Source of the DNA: Paralithodes platypus
Taxonomy: Eukaryota; Arthropoda; Malacostraca; Decapoda; Lithodidae
NCBI GenBank assembly: GCA_032716605.1
Contig: JAVRFV010002325.1
Span: 1 to 64,000, forward strand
Direction of reading: 5' to 3'
Length of the DNA stretch: 64,000 nt
Shown here: positions 1 to 10,151 of the stretch, piece by piece
Layout: each line of letters opens with the position of its first letter
Position numbering within the stretch: position 1 is the first letter of the stretch
Program-made: the position numbers and the translations under genes
Notes under the pieces: generated by a model
What the model saw: the letters and a program-made list of their open reading frames with translations, nothing else
The model's database searches: none
Told to the model about the DNA's origin: nothing

Positions 1-220
1 TGATCAGCTGGTTTAATTGGTTGGGTTGTTAATTGCATGGTTTGTTGGATGTGGTGGAGACTGGTTTGCTAACTCTGCACATTTATCTGGTAGTACTGAC
101 GATCATTTGGTACAGGGTTGTGAATGGGTTGTGAGGGAATAGATGGCATGCAAAGGGTTAGTAAAGTTCTAATGGTGTTCCTTCCTACTGGGGGAAGGTA
201 GGCTGGATAGGAGTATATAT
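1..220 (-). repeat. Gypsy-2 3' LTR, outer part
   Basis: These bases repeat 20581-20800. The LTR then breaks at 220, where Gypsy-1 is inserted, and resumes at 8946. More of this LTR must lie to the left of the window if the 5' LTR boundary at 18761 is right. Confidence 0.85.
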
Positions 221-282
221 TGTTACGTATCTTGATCCTCAAGTGGTTAACTTGATGAATCTAGATAGCACAGAGATATATA

Positions 283-770
283 TTAACCCTTAATTAGCGG
301 CGCGCAACATAAGTCGAGTTAAATAAAGCTGGACTATGTGGCGGCGTTCGACATAGGTCGAGTGGCAATTTCAGCACGTAATGTTGCTGAGAGAGAGAGA
401 CAAGTGGTGGCAGGAGAGTAGCGAGCGTATGACTGCTCCAGACCACCGCGGCGAACATACTGACACGAATCCCAGCTCCCTCCTCCCTCTCTCACTCGCT
501 ATATAAGGAATTGTATCGGGAAAGTGGCTAATTACATGCTTTTTGCACTCGCGTTGCACGGTTATTGCAAGAAAACTAGCCATCATAAAAGGATCGTTAT
601 GGTGTCATTCGAAAGCTCTGTTTATGCCCTTTCAGGGATAGATACTTGTTTTACGTTCTGGGTCGTATTTAGGCATGAAAATGATCACGTAAACAGCCCT
701 ATTTTGGCTAAAAACACCCCGCTGGGCGGTACATATAAATAAACCGCATAGGCCGCTCTTAAGGTGTTAA
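283..770. mobile_element. MITE-B copy 1 (TTAA-flanked)
   Basis: TTAA lies at 283-286 and at 767-770. The homologous LTR at about 6765 reads straight across the site with a single TTAA, so both the insertion and its target duplication are directly visible. Ends are imperfect inverted repeats of about 20 bp sharing TTAAC, CCTTAA and AGCGGC blocks. Small ORFs inside are not convincing. A second copy is at 25907-26394. Confidence 0.85.
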
Positions 771-1590
771 GGTATCAGTCAGCTGAAGGCAAAACAAAAG
801 TAAAATCTAATAAAATTATTTCCTGTTGTTGCTTCCTTTCCTTTTGGATCTTAGGACTTAGTATCCTTTATTGACTGATACTCTTTAATTATGAAAAATA
901 CTGAAACTAATTAAAGTCATGTAGTATTTATAAAGAATTATTATTTAACCGAAGCTTAGTAGGCTATGGTTATGAACCGAATAAGTTATAGCTAAAGAAG
1001 GACTATTAATTTTATAAAAAGTCTTTAAAGATAAATATTAAAGTAAGAATATTTCTGTCTCTTACCCTTTTTGAAATGAATAGTAGTTTTATGATATGCC
1101 CTTTTATTTATATTTAATGTAATTATTCTTGGTTCTTGTCTTACGTTAATAGTATTATATTATTATTATCATCAGGATTTATATCAAAGTCACATAAAAA
1201 GTTAGATATATATTTAATAATTAGTTAAATGTATTTCTTAACCACGTAACATTGAGGTTTGATTATGAGTACATAAAGTTACAGGATCGTTTCATAGAGT
1301 CGATTCAGGTCTGACTCAAACAATATGAATAGCAAAAATAATATTATGAAGCTAAAAGAATTTTCTTCAGCATAGGAAATCACTATAAGTAATATTAACA
1401 CAGCCATGTTAGTCTAAGGCGATATTACTAATATGAGACAATAGCATCACCGTACTACGCACCGTTAAGCAATGTAAGCTTAATTAAAAGAAAATGAAAG
1501 AACTCGTAAGTATTAATATAAAACAATAGTATTACTTCATCATAACCCAATTACTTAAAGAGTTGCTTTAGTCCACAAGTTAGTCAACTA

Positions 1591-1830
1591 AAATAGTTAA
1601 GCACATAATAGTAGCGTTAACGTTAATTCCCAATCAAATAGTTAAGCACATAATAGTAGCGTTAACGTCAATTCGCAATCAAATAGTTAAGTACACAATA
1701 ATAGTAGCGTTAACGTTAATTCGCAATCAAATAGTTAAGTACACAATAATAGTAGCGTTAACGTTAATTCGCAATCAAATAGTTAAGTACACAATAATAG
1801 TAGCGTTAACGTCATTCCCAATCACATATC
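1591..1830. repeat. Tandem repeat of 46-49 bp in Gypsy-1 LTR, about 5 units
   Basis: Units share AATAGTTAAG and TAGCGTTAACGT blocks. The same array occurs in the right LTR (about 7581-7676 and 8303-8430), where MITE-A is inserted at the TTAA of one unit. Confidence 0.85.
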
Positions 1831-2630
1831 TCACTAACCAACATAAAGTAAGTGTTTACACCGAACACACTTAACACACATTTATATAATCTGACTGACA
1901 GTGACAAACCCATTATAATACTTCACCCCGTCTTCCTCCAGCTGCAAGTTCACCTTCCCCCAACTCCAAATGAGACTGATTTGAATGCCCACAACTCGGG
2001 TCTTATATACTAAACAATGATGGTGTAGGAATGAATCAGGAGGCAGGGGGTGGTGCCCGCTCCAATCATAGCTCCTCGAGTCGCATAACAGGTGCATGGT
2101 CCAATCACAGCTCCTGGCGTCGAACATACGTCATAGTGTCCGGTCATCGAGTAGTTTGCAGGGTCCCCTATGACGCACGCAGGTGTGAAGGCTTGTTTGC
2201 AGGTATGCGGGCGAGCTAGTTTCCCACTCGCTAGTTCGCTCGCTAGTTCGCTCGCTAGTCTGCTTCACCGTTTGGGTAGTGTGACTCCTTCAACTCTAAT
2301 TCTAACTCTTAAATTAACATACAGGGCTCCGTATGTCAGACCTCCCCCCTAGAAAAGAGTTTAAGGATTATAGTACATAATATTAAACATAATACATAAA
2401 TAGATTCACCACCAGATTGGCAACAGCAAGATTATAATGAGGATATAATAAGGATATCACCCAAAGTAGGCAACGTCTCCAGGTACCACATCAGAACATA
2501 GCCGGAACGTAGCTGGAGCGTTATTCGAACTGCAAGGCATCTCACAGCTGAAGGCTTCACAGCGCACTACTAAAGCATGATATTTACCTCGCTACAAGGG
2601 AGAGCTAATTGTCAAATCCTCTCATAAAAG

Positions 2631-3196
2631 TTAAACTTTACTGCGGTATGAGGCCAACCTGGTAAATGCAATCTTTGATCCGTGCAGTGGGTAGGTATCG
2701 TTCTTTGTGACAGCATTAACTTGCCTATAGTCCCTACAAAACCTATGGCTCCCGTCTGGCTTTGGCACAAGTATGACCGGACTACTCCACTGGCTTAAGG
2801 CCCTTGTGATCAGCTGGTTTGAAAAAATAAAGTCAAGCTCGACCTGCAGTATACTCCTGCGTTGTGGCGAGACACGGTAGGGGGATAGTTTAATGGAAGA
2901 TGCATCCCCTACGTCGATGTCGTGCACGGCCAAAAAGAAGTGAGCCCTGGAGTATCACGGAACACACTGGGAGACTGAGATAAAACAGAGATTAGTTGGT
3001 TCGCTTGATCAGAGGGAAGATGACATAGTTTAGATGGTAAATTCCCTCCAAGCCACTGAATTATACTGAAAGTTGGATAGGCTACATGACAAGTCAAAGT
3101 CTGCATGGATACCTTCAGGCTCTGGAACAGTCTGTTTCGGGTCAGTAAGAGAACTGAAGACTTCGTCCGCACCAGGGTGTTCACAGGTCCTGACAT
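2631..3196 (-). pseudogene. Gypsy-1 reverse transcriptase, N-terminal part only
   Basis: Two overlapping frames (3196-2909 and 2933-2631) encode the linker and first RT block. Recognisable stretches are RDTPGLTSF, AVHDIDVGDAS, SPVILVPKPDG and FCRDYRQVNAVT, which match the start of Ty3/gypsy RT. The sequence then degenerates, and the YxDD active-site block, thumb and RNase H are all missing before the polypurine tract near 2345. A frameshift separates the linker from the RT block. It lies downstream of integrase, which sets the Gmr1-like order. No function is expected. Confidence 0.8.
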
Positions 3197-3327
3197 TCAC
3201 TGCCAACAGTGTGAGAATCTGGAAGAGAGGAATCAGGGGACCTATGGTTAGGGTTTCAACATATTTATATGGAATACTTGCGTGGGCTTTCTCCTGTCTG
3301 GGGTAGTTACTAGATAATCGGTAATGC

Positions 3328-4537
3328 TCACCCTCCGAAATTGATCTTATATGGGCCCCTGAACTTCGGCAGATAAAGGTTGGCCAAAAAGGGGAGCAGG
3401 ACCAAAACCTCATCACCGGGCTGAAACTCCCTCTCACGGGCTTTTCTGTCATACCATTTCTTCATGGAGCTTTTAGCCACTGTCAAGTTTTGAGCGGCAA
3501 ACTCACATGAGGATCTCAGCCCGGTTTTTGAAATCTGAAACATACTTGAGGAGGTTTTGGTTCCCCTCCTGGCCAACTAGGCTATCCTGCAATAGTTGCA
3601 AAGGACCTCTTACCTGGTGACCGAAAACTAGCTCATTAGGGGAAAAACCCAGGGATTCAGTTGGAACCTCACAAGTAGCAAAAAAAAAGAAAAGGTACCC
3701 CCTTATCCCACTCAACTCCGGTCTCTGTACAATACTTACGTAACATTCCCTTTAATGTCTGATGATATCGTTCGAGAACCCCTTGACTCTCTGCGTGGTA
3801 GGTGCTAGACCCATGCTCGATACCCAACTCCTTCAGGGACTGCTGGAAAATGTTAGAGGTAAAATTAGTTCCTTGATCACTTTGCACCTCATGGGGGAAA
3901 CCCATTCTGGTGAAGAATTTGAGCAGTTCCTTGATGACAGTTGGAGCAGAGGTAGTCCTTAAGGGTATAGCCTCTGGGTAGCGAGTTGCCATGTCCATGA
4001 TAGTTAATAAATAAATGTTACCTTGGGAAGTCTTAGGCAATGGGCCTACAATGTCCACTACCACCCGAGTAAAAGGATTCTCGAAAACGGGCAAGGGCAC
4101 CAGAGGATGTACAGGCACCTTCTGATTGGGTTTTCCTGTCATCTGGCAAGTGTGACACCCTACAACACTCCACTACATCTGGCACGCATTCCTGGCCAGT
4201 AAAAGTGGGCTCTGATTCTGTCTAGAGTTTTTCTCACACCTAGGTGTCCTGCCAATGGTATACAATGTGCCATTTCCATGATATCTCTACGACAAGGTTT
4301 GGGGACTACTACTTGATGGACGTCCCAAGCCCCGTCATCGATTGGTCTGTGTGGCGGTCTCCATCTACGCCACAATACTCCTCCTTTGAGGTAGAAACAT
4401 TCACCACCCTCCTTCTCACATTCCTCTTCACTCACGGACCTGGCAGCTAACTCCTTGCATTCACTATCATCTCTCTGTAGCTCTACCAGGCCACTAGGGA
4501 CAATTTGGAGGGGTTTCATGGTCATCGTTAGGGTCAA
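3328..4537 (-). pseudogene. Gypsy-1 integrase, frameshifted
   Basis: The zinc-binding N-terminus (4537-4160) carries an HCIPLAGHLGV-type block and FYWPGM. The catalytic core (4142-3669) shows the three acidic positions in VVVDIVGPLP, EVQSDQGTNF and SQGVLERYHQ. The C-terminal GPY/F-type segment (3576-3328) contains KKWYDRKARE, GDEVLVLLP and FRGPYKI. The three parts lie in different frames, with breaks near 4150 and 3690. It would have inserted the cDNA into chromosomal DNA. Its position between protease and RT is the key structural oddity of this element. Confidence 0.85.
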
Positions 4538-6613
4538 GATGAGCCATAAAGGTGTCAGATAAATCCACCTTAGTCACATCATCATGCACAGTTGGAGCGT
4601 CATTCACACTCTCATCATCCCTTTCATCAACTCTTACATTCGGTACATTTCTGTCTGAGGGAACTGCTACTTGAGACATTGAACGTGTGACAGCACACAC
4701 AGGGAAAACTGTTGGCATCTCCTTTTCGAGCTCACCGGTTAGTGGCTCGTTAACAGGGGAAAGTGACAAAATGGGGTCTGGTCGGACCTTCTCACCTGCT
4801 ACATCATTCCCCAAAAGGAGCGTTACCCCAGGCACAGGGATATCTTGGGACCTACACAAAGCTATGGTGGCCTCACCCTGTAGTAACTCACATTCAATTT
4901 CGCCTTTTACCAAGTATGCATAAAATTGGCCTCCACCACCTCTCATTACAACTGGTTCGCCAGGTGGGCACTCAGTGTAAGGATTCACCATGAGGGTGCT
5001 AGTAGAACCTGTGTCTCTCAGAATTTTTACCTCATGCATACAACCATTTAATCTCACGTTGCCAGATGAAATAAAGGGACGGTAACTGTCCTGCACTGAT
5101 GGTGAAATTATTATTGGCTTAACCCTAGTGGGTTGCACCACACATGCTACTACACCCCTGTCTAGATGATTTACGTTAGCTGCTAGGTACTCCTTCTGTC
5201 GGGAGTCCTGCATTAAAGGAACTTTTGGTTCTAGGTACTCCTTCTGTCGGGAGTCCTGCATTAAAGGAACTTTTGATGCTAGGTACTCCTTCTGTCGGGA
5301 GCCCTGCATTAAATTCACATATGGTATTTGAGATACGGCGGCAACTGTCTGCCCCGATCTCTCGGTTTTCTCCTTGGTCCAGCACTGATAAGCTAGGTGT
5401 CCTCTCTTGCCACAAAAAGTACATACTTTAGGGGATACGGGAACGTTCCCTCTTTGAGCATTACTATTAGTTTGGGGCCCACCTCTGTTACTATTGCCCT
5501 GAGTCGCATTTTTAGTTGGGGGAACAATTCTATTTTGGCTAGCTGGGGAAGACGTTATAGGCTTGTGACTGGGTCTGTCAGATTTGTGATTGGGATACTT
5601 AAAATTAGAGCTAGAATTATCGTAGGGCTTCTTTCCACGAAATTTGTTGTTGAGCACGTATGTGTCAGCCATGTCAGCAGCGTCGGCAACACAATCTACC
5701 TTTTTCCCCTTTAAATGATAGGATACAGAAGAATCAATTTTCCATAGGAAATTTTCTAACAGGACCAACTCCTTCAGATCGTTGTAGCTTGTGACTTTCT
5801 TACTCTTGACCCAATGATTGAAAGTTTTAGTCATGGTCCTGGCAAATACCTTATGGGTTTCTTCTACTTTCTTCTGGTTTTTACGGAAAGATTGCCTGTA
5901 AGCCTCAGGCTGCAAATTGATAGGTTTTTAAGATAGCTTCTTTGAGATTGTCATAATCCTGCTAACTTCTGCTACTTCTGACAAATACGTGGCTCGAGCC
6001 TGCCCTGTCAAAACGGTTTGTAACATAAAAGGCCATTGATCTCTTGTCCACTTCATACCTCCAGCAACTTCCTCAAACAAAACAAAGAAATCCTGCACAT
6101 TATCCTCAGTGAAAGGTGGAATGACACTAGTCATAGTTAATCCCAGAGGGGGAGCAATTTCGGGAGCATTTGTATTGACATTTAGTTGAGCCGTACGATA
6201 TTGATATTCACATTGTTCGGTCGTTGCACTGGCATTTAGTCTGGCTTGTTCGGTCTTTGCTTCGGTATTTATTCTGGCTAGTTCTATATTTAGTCTGGCT
6301 TGTTCGGTCTTGCTCTGCTTTGTTCTAGTTCGAATAATTGATCAATGGTAAAACCAGGTGGCAATTGTTCATCAAGTTGGCTAGGTTTACTCGGGATCCC
6401 ACCAACTGCTCCGTCACCCTCCCCGCCTTGTACAGGGAACAGGTGGGTTTTTAAGGTCTGAGCCACCTCTACTTTGGACATGTTTGAGACAGTTAACTGG
6501 AGATGTGAGGCAAGCACTTTCAGTTCAGATTTTGACAGACGGTCAATATCAGGGGCTGTGGGTTCTGATTCTATGAAAACTCGAGCATCTTCGTCATTAA
6601 TTAGTTGAGGCAT
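4494..6613 (-). pseudogene. Gypsy-1 gag and protease
   Basis: The N-terminus (6613-6290) has a SAP-like helix pair (LSKSELKVLASHLQL). The region around 6150-6310 still encodes a KTEQARLN-type coiled coil but in a shifted frame. The capsid-like region (6134-5928, then 5915 onward) includes TGQARATYLSEV, AYRQSFRK and ELVLLENFLWKI. A CCHC knuckle is read as CTFCGKRGHLAYQC. A retropepsin follows, with active-site LRDTGSTS and a C-terminal LLLGNDVAG. Three 16-residue repeats sit between knuckle and protease. At least two frameshifts separate the pieces. Gag would package the RNA and protease would process Gag-Pol. Confidence 0.85.
5183..5325 (-). repeat. 48-bp tandem repeat in Gypsy-1 gag, 3 units
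   Basis: Starts at about 5183, 5231 and 5279 with period 48, encoding three 16-residue copies around MQDSRQKEYL. The frame is kept across units. Confidence 0.85.
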
Positions 6614-6675
6614 GATTAATATTTGATTTTTAAGTAGTGAAACGTTAATGAAACTGAGTGAAACTGTATGAAAAC

Positions 6676-6695
6676 GAATCCTGGCGAGGTCGCCA
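6676..6695 (-). promoter_or_regulatory. Gypsy-1 primer-binding site (tRNA-Arg-like)
   Basis: The + strand reads as a tRNA 3' end: a T-loop-like GAATCC, then acceptor bases and CCA. It begins 7 nt inside the 5' LTR (6703). The acceptor GGTCGCCA resembles arthropod tRNA-Arg ends. The identity of the tRNA is an inference. Confidence 0.6.
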
Positions 6696-6702
6696 CTCTT
6701 CT

Positions 6703-8945
6703 GTTACGTATCTTGATCCTCAAGTGGTTAACTTGATGAATCTAGATAGCACAGAGATATATATTAAGGTATCAGTCAGCTGAAGGCAAAACAAAAGTAA
6801 ACTCTAATAAAATTATTTCCTGTTGTTGCTTCCTTTCCTTTTGGATCTTAGGACTTGGTATCCTTTATTGACTGATACTCTTTAATTATGAAAAATACTG
6901 AAACTAATTAAAGTCATGTAGTATTTATAAAGAATTATTATTTAACCGAAGCTTAGTAGGCTATGGTTTATGAACCGAATAAGTTATAGCTAAAGAAGGA
7001 CTATTAATTTTATAAAAAGTCTTGAAAGATAAATATTAAAGTAAGAATATTTCTGTCTCTTACCCTTTTTGAATTGAATAGATAGTTTATGATATGTCCT
7101 TTTATTTATATTTAATGTAATTATTCTTGGTTCTTGTCTTACGTTAATAGTATTATTTTATCATCAGGATTTATATCAAAGTCACATAAAAAGTTAGATA
7201 TATATTTAATAATTAGTTAAATGTATTTCTTAACCACGTAACATTGAGGTTTGATTATGAGTAATAAAGTTACAGGATCGTTTCATAGATTCGATTCAGG
7301 TCTCACTCAAATAATATGAAAAGCAAAAATAATATTTTGAAGCTAAAAGAATTTCTTCAGCTTAGGACATCACTATAAGTAATATTAACACAGCCATGTT
7401 AGTCTAAGGCGATATTACTAATTGAGACAATAGCATCACCGTACTACGCACCGTTAAGCAATGTAAGCTTAATTAAAGAAAATGAAAAGAACTCGTAAGT
7501 ATTAATATCAAACAATAGTATTACTTTCATCATAACCAATTACTTTAAGAGTTGCTTTAGTCCACAAGTTAGTCAACTAAAATAGTTAAGCACAAATAGT
7601 AGCGTTAACGTTAATTCCCAATCAAATAGTTAAGCACATAATAGTAGCGTTAACGTCAATTCGCATCAAATAGTTAACCCGGGAGCTGCGGGGGAGACTC
7701 TTAAGAGTTCCCCGGCGCACTGCGGGGAGATCTTAAGAGTCAGAGAAAATAAAAATCAACTTTTGACATCGAAAAAAAAATATTTTTATATTTTTTTTTT
7801 TTTTATTTTTTTATTTTTTTTTTTTGGCCCTGGGCCATGCAAAATCTCAGTCCTCTACCTCCCCTCCTTCCCCACTTTCCTCTCTCCTTCAGTTATCACC
7901 TATTTTCCCTGTTATTCCCCTATTCTGAGGTATATTTTCGTGCTAACATTAGAAATCCGATTGGAGGGTGTGGTCATCACTGATAGCAAGCGAGTGCAAG
8001 AGAGAGAGAGTATCGATCGACTGTGTCTCAGTGGCCTTGGGGGAAATTGGCGGGAAAGCAGATTGCCTCACCCATACATTATACAACTCGCGGGCTATAT
8101 CTCCGATTTTGACCATCTAAACGCTGTTTTCACTCGTTTTATTGTTGTTTCAGGTTAATACCTTTATAATCAACCCATAATAGGCGCATATGGATAAGTA
8201 TTAATGCTATTAATGGCACAATGAATATTTTAGTGGCGGAAACACCTCAAATACGTCAGCACAGGGGGACGTTTCCAATTACCCCCATGCGCACTTCAGA
8301 GGTTAAGTACACAATAATAGTAGCGTTAACGTTAATTCGCAATCAAATAGTTAAGTACACAATAATAGTAGCGTTAACGTTAATTCGCAATCAAATAGTT
8401 AAGTACACAATAATAGTAGCGTTAACGTTAATTCCCAATCACATATCTCACTAACCAACATAACGTAAGTGTTTACACCGAACACACGTAACACACATTT
8501 ATATAATCTGACTGACAGTCACAAACCCATTATAATACTTCACCCCGTCTTCCTCCAGCTGCAAGTTCACCTTCCCCAACTCCAAATGAGACTGATTTGA
8601 ATGCCCACAACTCGGGTCTTATATACTAAACAATGATGGTGTAGGAACGAATCAGGAGGCGGGGGGTGGTGCCCGCTCCAATCATAGCTCCTCGAGTAGC
8701 ATAACAGGTGCATGGTCCAATCACAGCTCCTGGCGTCGAACATACGTCATAGTGTCCGGTCATCGGAGTAGTTTGCAGGGTCCCCTATGACGCACGCAGG
8801 TGTGAAGGCTTGTTTGCAGGTATGCGGGCGAGCTAGTTTCCCACTCGCTAGTTCGCTCGCTAGTCTGCTTCACCGTTTGGGTAGTGTGACTCCTTCAACT
8901 CTAATTCTAACTCTTAAATTAACATACAGGGCTCCGTATGTCAGA
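6703..8945 (-). repeat. Gypsy-1 5' LTR (right copy)
   Basis: Matches 221-2340 apart from small changes, lacks MITE-B, and contains MITE-A at 7674-8306. It carries the same 46-49 bp tandem array as the left copy. Confidence 0.85.
7674..8306 (+). mobile_element. MITE-A copy 1
   Basis: TTAA flanks a 633-bp element starting TTAACCCGGGAGCTGC and ending GCGCACTTCAGAGGTTAA. Internal landmarks shared by all copies are two ACTCTTAAGAGT boxes near the left end, an A/T tract, CCTGGGCCATGC, a variable GA run before ATCGATCGAC, and GCGCATATGGATAAG. The small ORFs through the T-tract are not coding. Ends are only weakly inverted (TTAACC, then GA and TGCG at matching spacing). TTAACC ends plus a TTAA target duplication fit the piggyBac superfamily. 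The other LTR lacks this insertion. Confidence 0.85.
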
Positions 8946-10151
8946 ATATACAAAAGGTTTGAGAATGTTAGTAACGGAAAAGTTAAGGATATTCAGGGGG
9001 TATGGTGGAGAGGCTAGGTTAGGAGGGAGTCGAGGAGCGTGGGGGGTTAACGAGAGGGAGAGGGTTAAGGGGGGCTACGTGGAAGTTTGACCCTAAGGTC
9101 TCTGGGCGTAGGGGTGGCATTAGGCTACAGTTGGTATCTTAGACTGGGGGTTAACGACAGGGAAGGTAGGTTAATCAAATGCTACCGGGGGATGAGCAAT
9201 AGGTGGTGGTATATGAGTCTGGAAATTATAGAATCATGTGGACTGTGGGGAAGATGAGGTTAGCTGTAGGTGTGTGCTTGACTGTGGATAAAAGTAGAGA
9301 AAAACATAGTGTATTATTACTCGTCAATACGATGGGTTATGGACACTATTAGTTAACACGATTTCTTGCTGATCTAGTTGTCCCTGGGAACTGCGTTTTC
9401 TATGAAATATATACCAAAGAAAGCGGCAGTTCGTAGGAGTAGCTTCGTTATTGTTTCGTGGTAGATATGCGTCGAGACAATGGTAAAAGAGGGTTATCTA
9501 TACAATCTCTGGTTGGGGTAAGAATTAGAGTTACTGCATGGTTGCTAACATCTTCAGTCATTATCTCTGTCTAGGTCTTACAGGAATAATGGTTATATAT
9601 ACAATGGTGTACCCGTGGGTATAATAGTTTCTTATCAATTATGACATGGGGGTTAACATATTACTTCTCGGATGGAAGAATATACATAGATTTATGGGGG
9701 CGGTTTGTCTTCAGAAACTTAGTCTGGCAAGACAAGGTATTTTAGGGTATGTTGATATTGATATCTTAACTTAGGGACAGGGCATGGGTGTATTAAATTA
9801 AGGTGTATTCATGTTCATCATCATGTAGGTAGAGTCTGGCGGGTAAGAGGTGTAGGACACGAGGGGTAGTGGATACACGAGGGGTAGTGGATACGCGAGG
9901 TGGGGGAAGGGTCAGTGGTTAGAAGCGATAGGCAGGTGTGGTTTGGAGCTGCTTAGCCCTGCGGGCTTCGGCCTGTCTGAACTGGTTGGCTTGGTGCCTT
10001 CTCTCCTTCTTTCTTCTCTCACGCTGATCTATGGGGCGTCTGCTCTCACCTGGTCCTTTCGTTCTGTGGGCCTTTCCTTCGGGTGTTTCTGTTCCTGTTT
10101 CTTTGTTGTTCTCGCTCGTGGCTTCCGTGGTGGGCTTCTCGTTCTGGGACA
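8946..10151 (-). repeat. Gypsy-2 3' LTR, inner part
   Basis: Matches 20800-21984. The internal boundary is placed at CA (10150-10151), directly followed by the purine-rich tract on the minus strand. An 18-19 bp duplication around 9878-9897 is absent from the other LTR. Confidence 0.85.

Larger units (their letters stand above)
221..2340 (-). repeat. Gypsy-1 3' LTR (left copy)
   Basis: Begins TGTTACG and ends GTATGTCAGA on the + strand, matching the right copy. Without its 488-bp MITE-B insertion it is about 1.63 kb, close to the right copy without its MITE-A (about 1.61 kb). A purine tract on the minus strand at 2341-2352 (read as AGGGGGGAGG) directly precedes it, as expected for a polypurine tract. 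Confidence 0.85.
221..8945 (-). mobile_element. Gypsy-1: Gmr1-like Ty3/gypsy retrotransposon, nested in Gypsy-2 LTR
   Basis: LTRs at 221-2340 and 6703-8945 bound a minus-strand internal region of 4.36 kb. A 4-bp duplication ATAT (217-220 and 8946-8949) flanks the element, and the uninterrupted site is present in the other Gypsy-2 LTR around 20791-20812. Domain order along the minus strand is gag, protease, integrase, then the start of RT; this is the Gmr1-type order rather than the usual Ty3 order of RT before integrase. RT stops shortly after its first motif and no RNase H is present, so an internal deletion next to the 3' LTR is inferred. Several frameshifts make it non-autonomous today. 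Confidence 0.85.

Noticed and set aside
2170..2352. 60-codon frame in the Gypsy-1 LTR, repeated at 8787
   Set aside because: It reads through a SSLASSLA simple repeat, and the copies differ in unit number and end.
7763..8158. Frame beginning MTSKKKYFYIFFFF and similar ones in every MITE-A
   Set aside because: It reads through an A/T tract and differs in frame and length among copies; there is no conservation.
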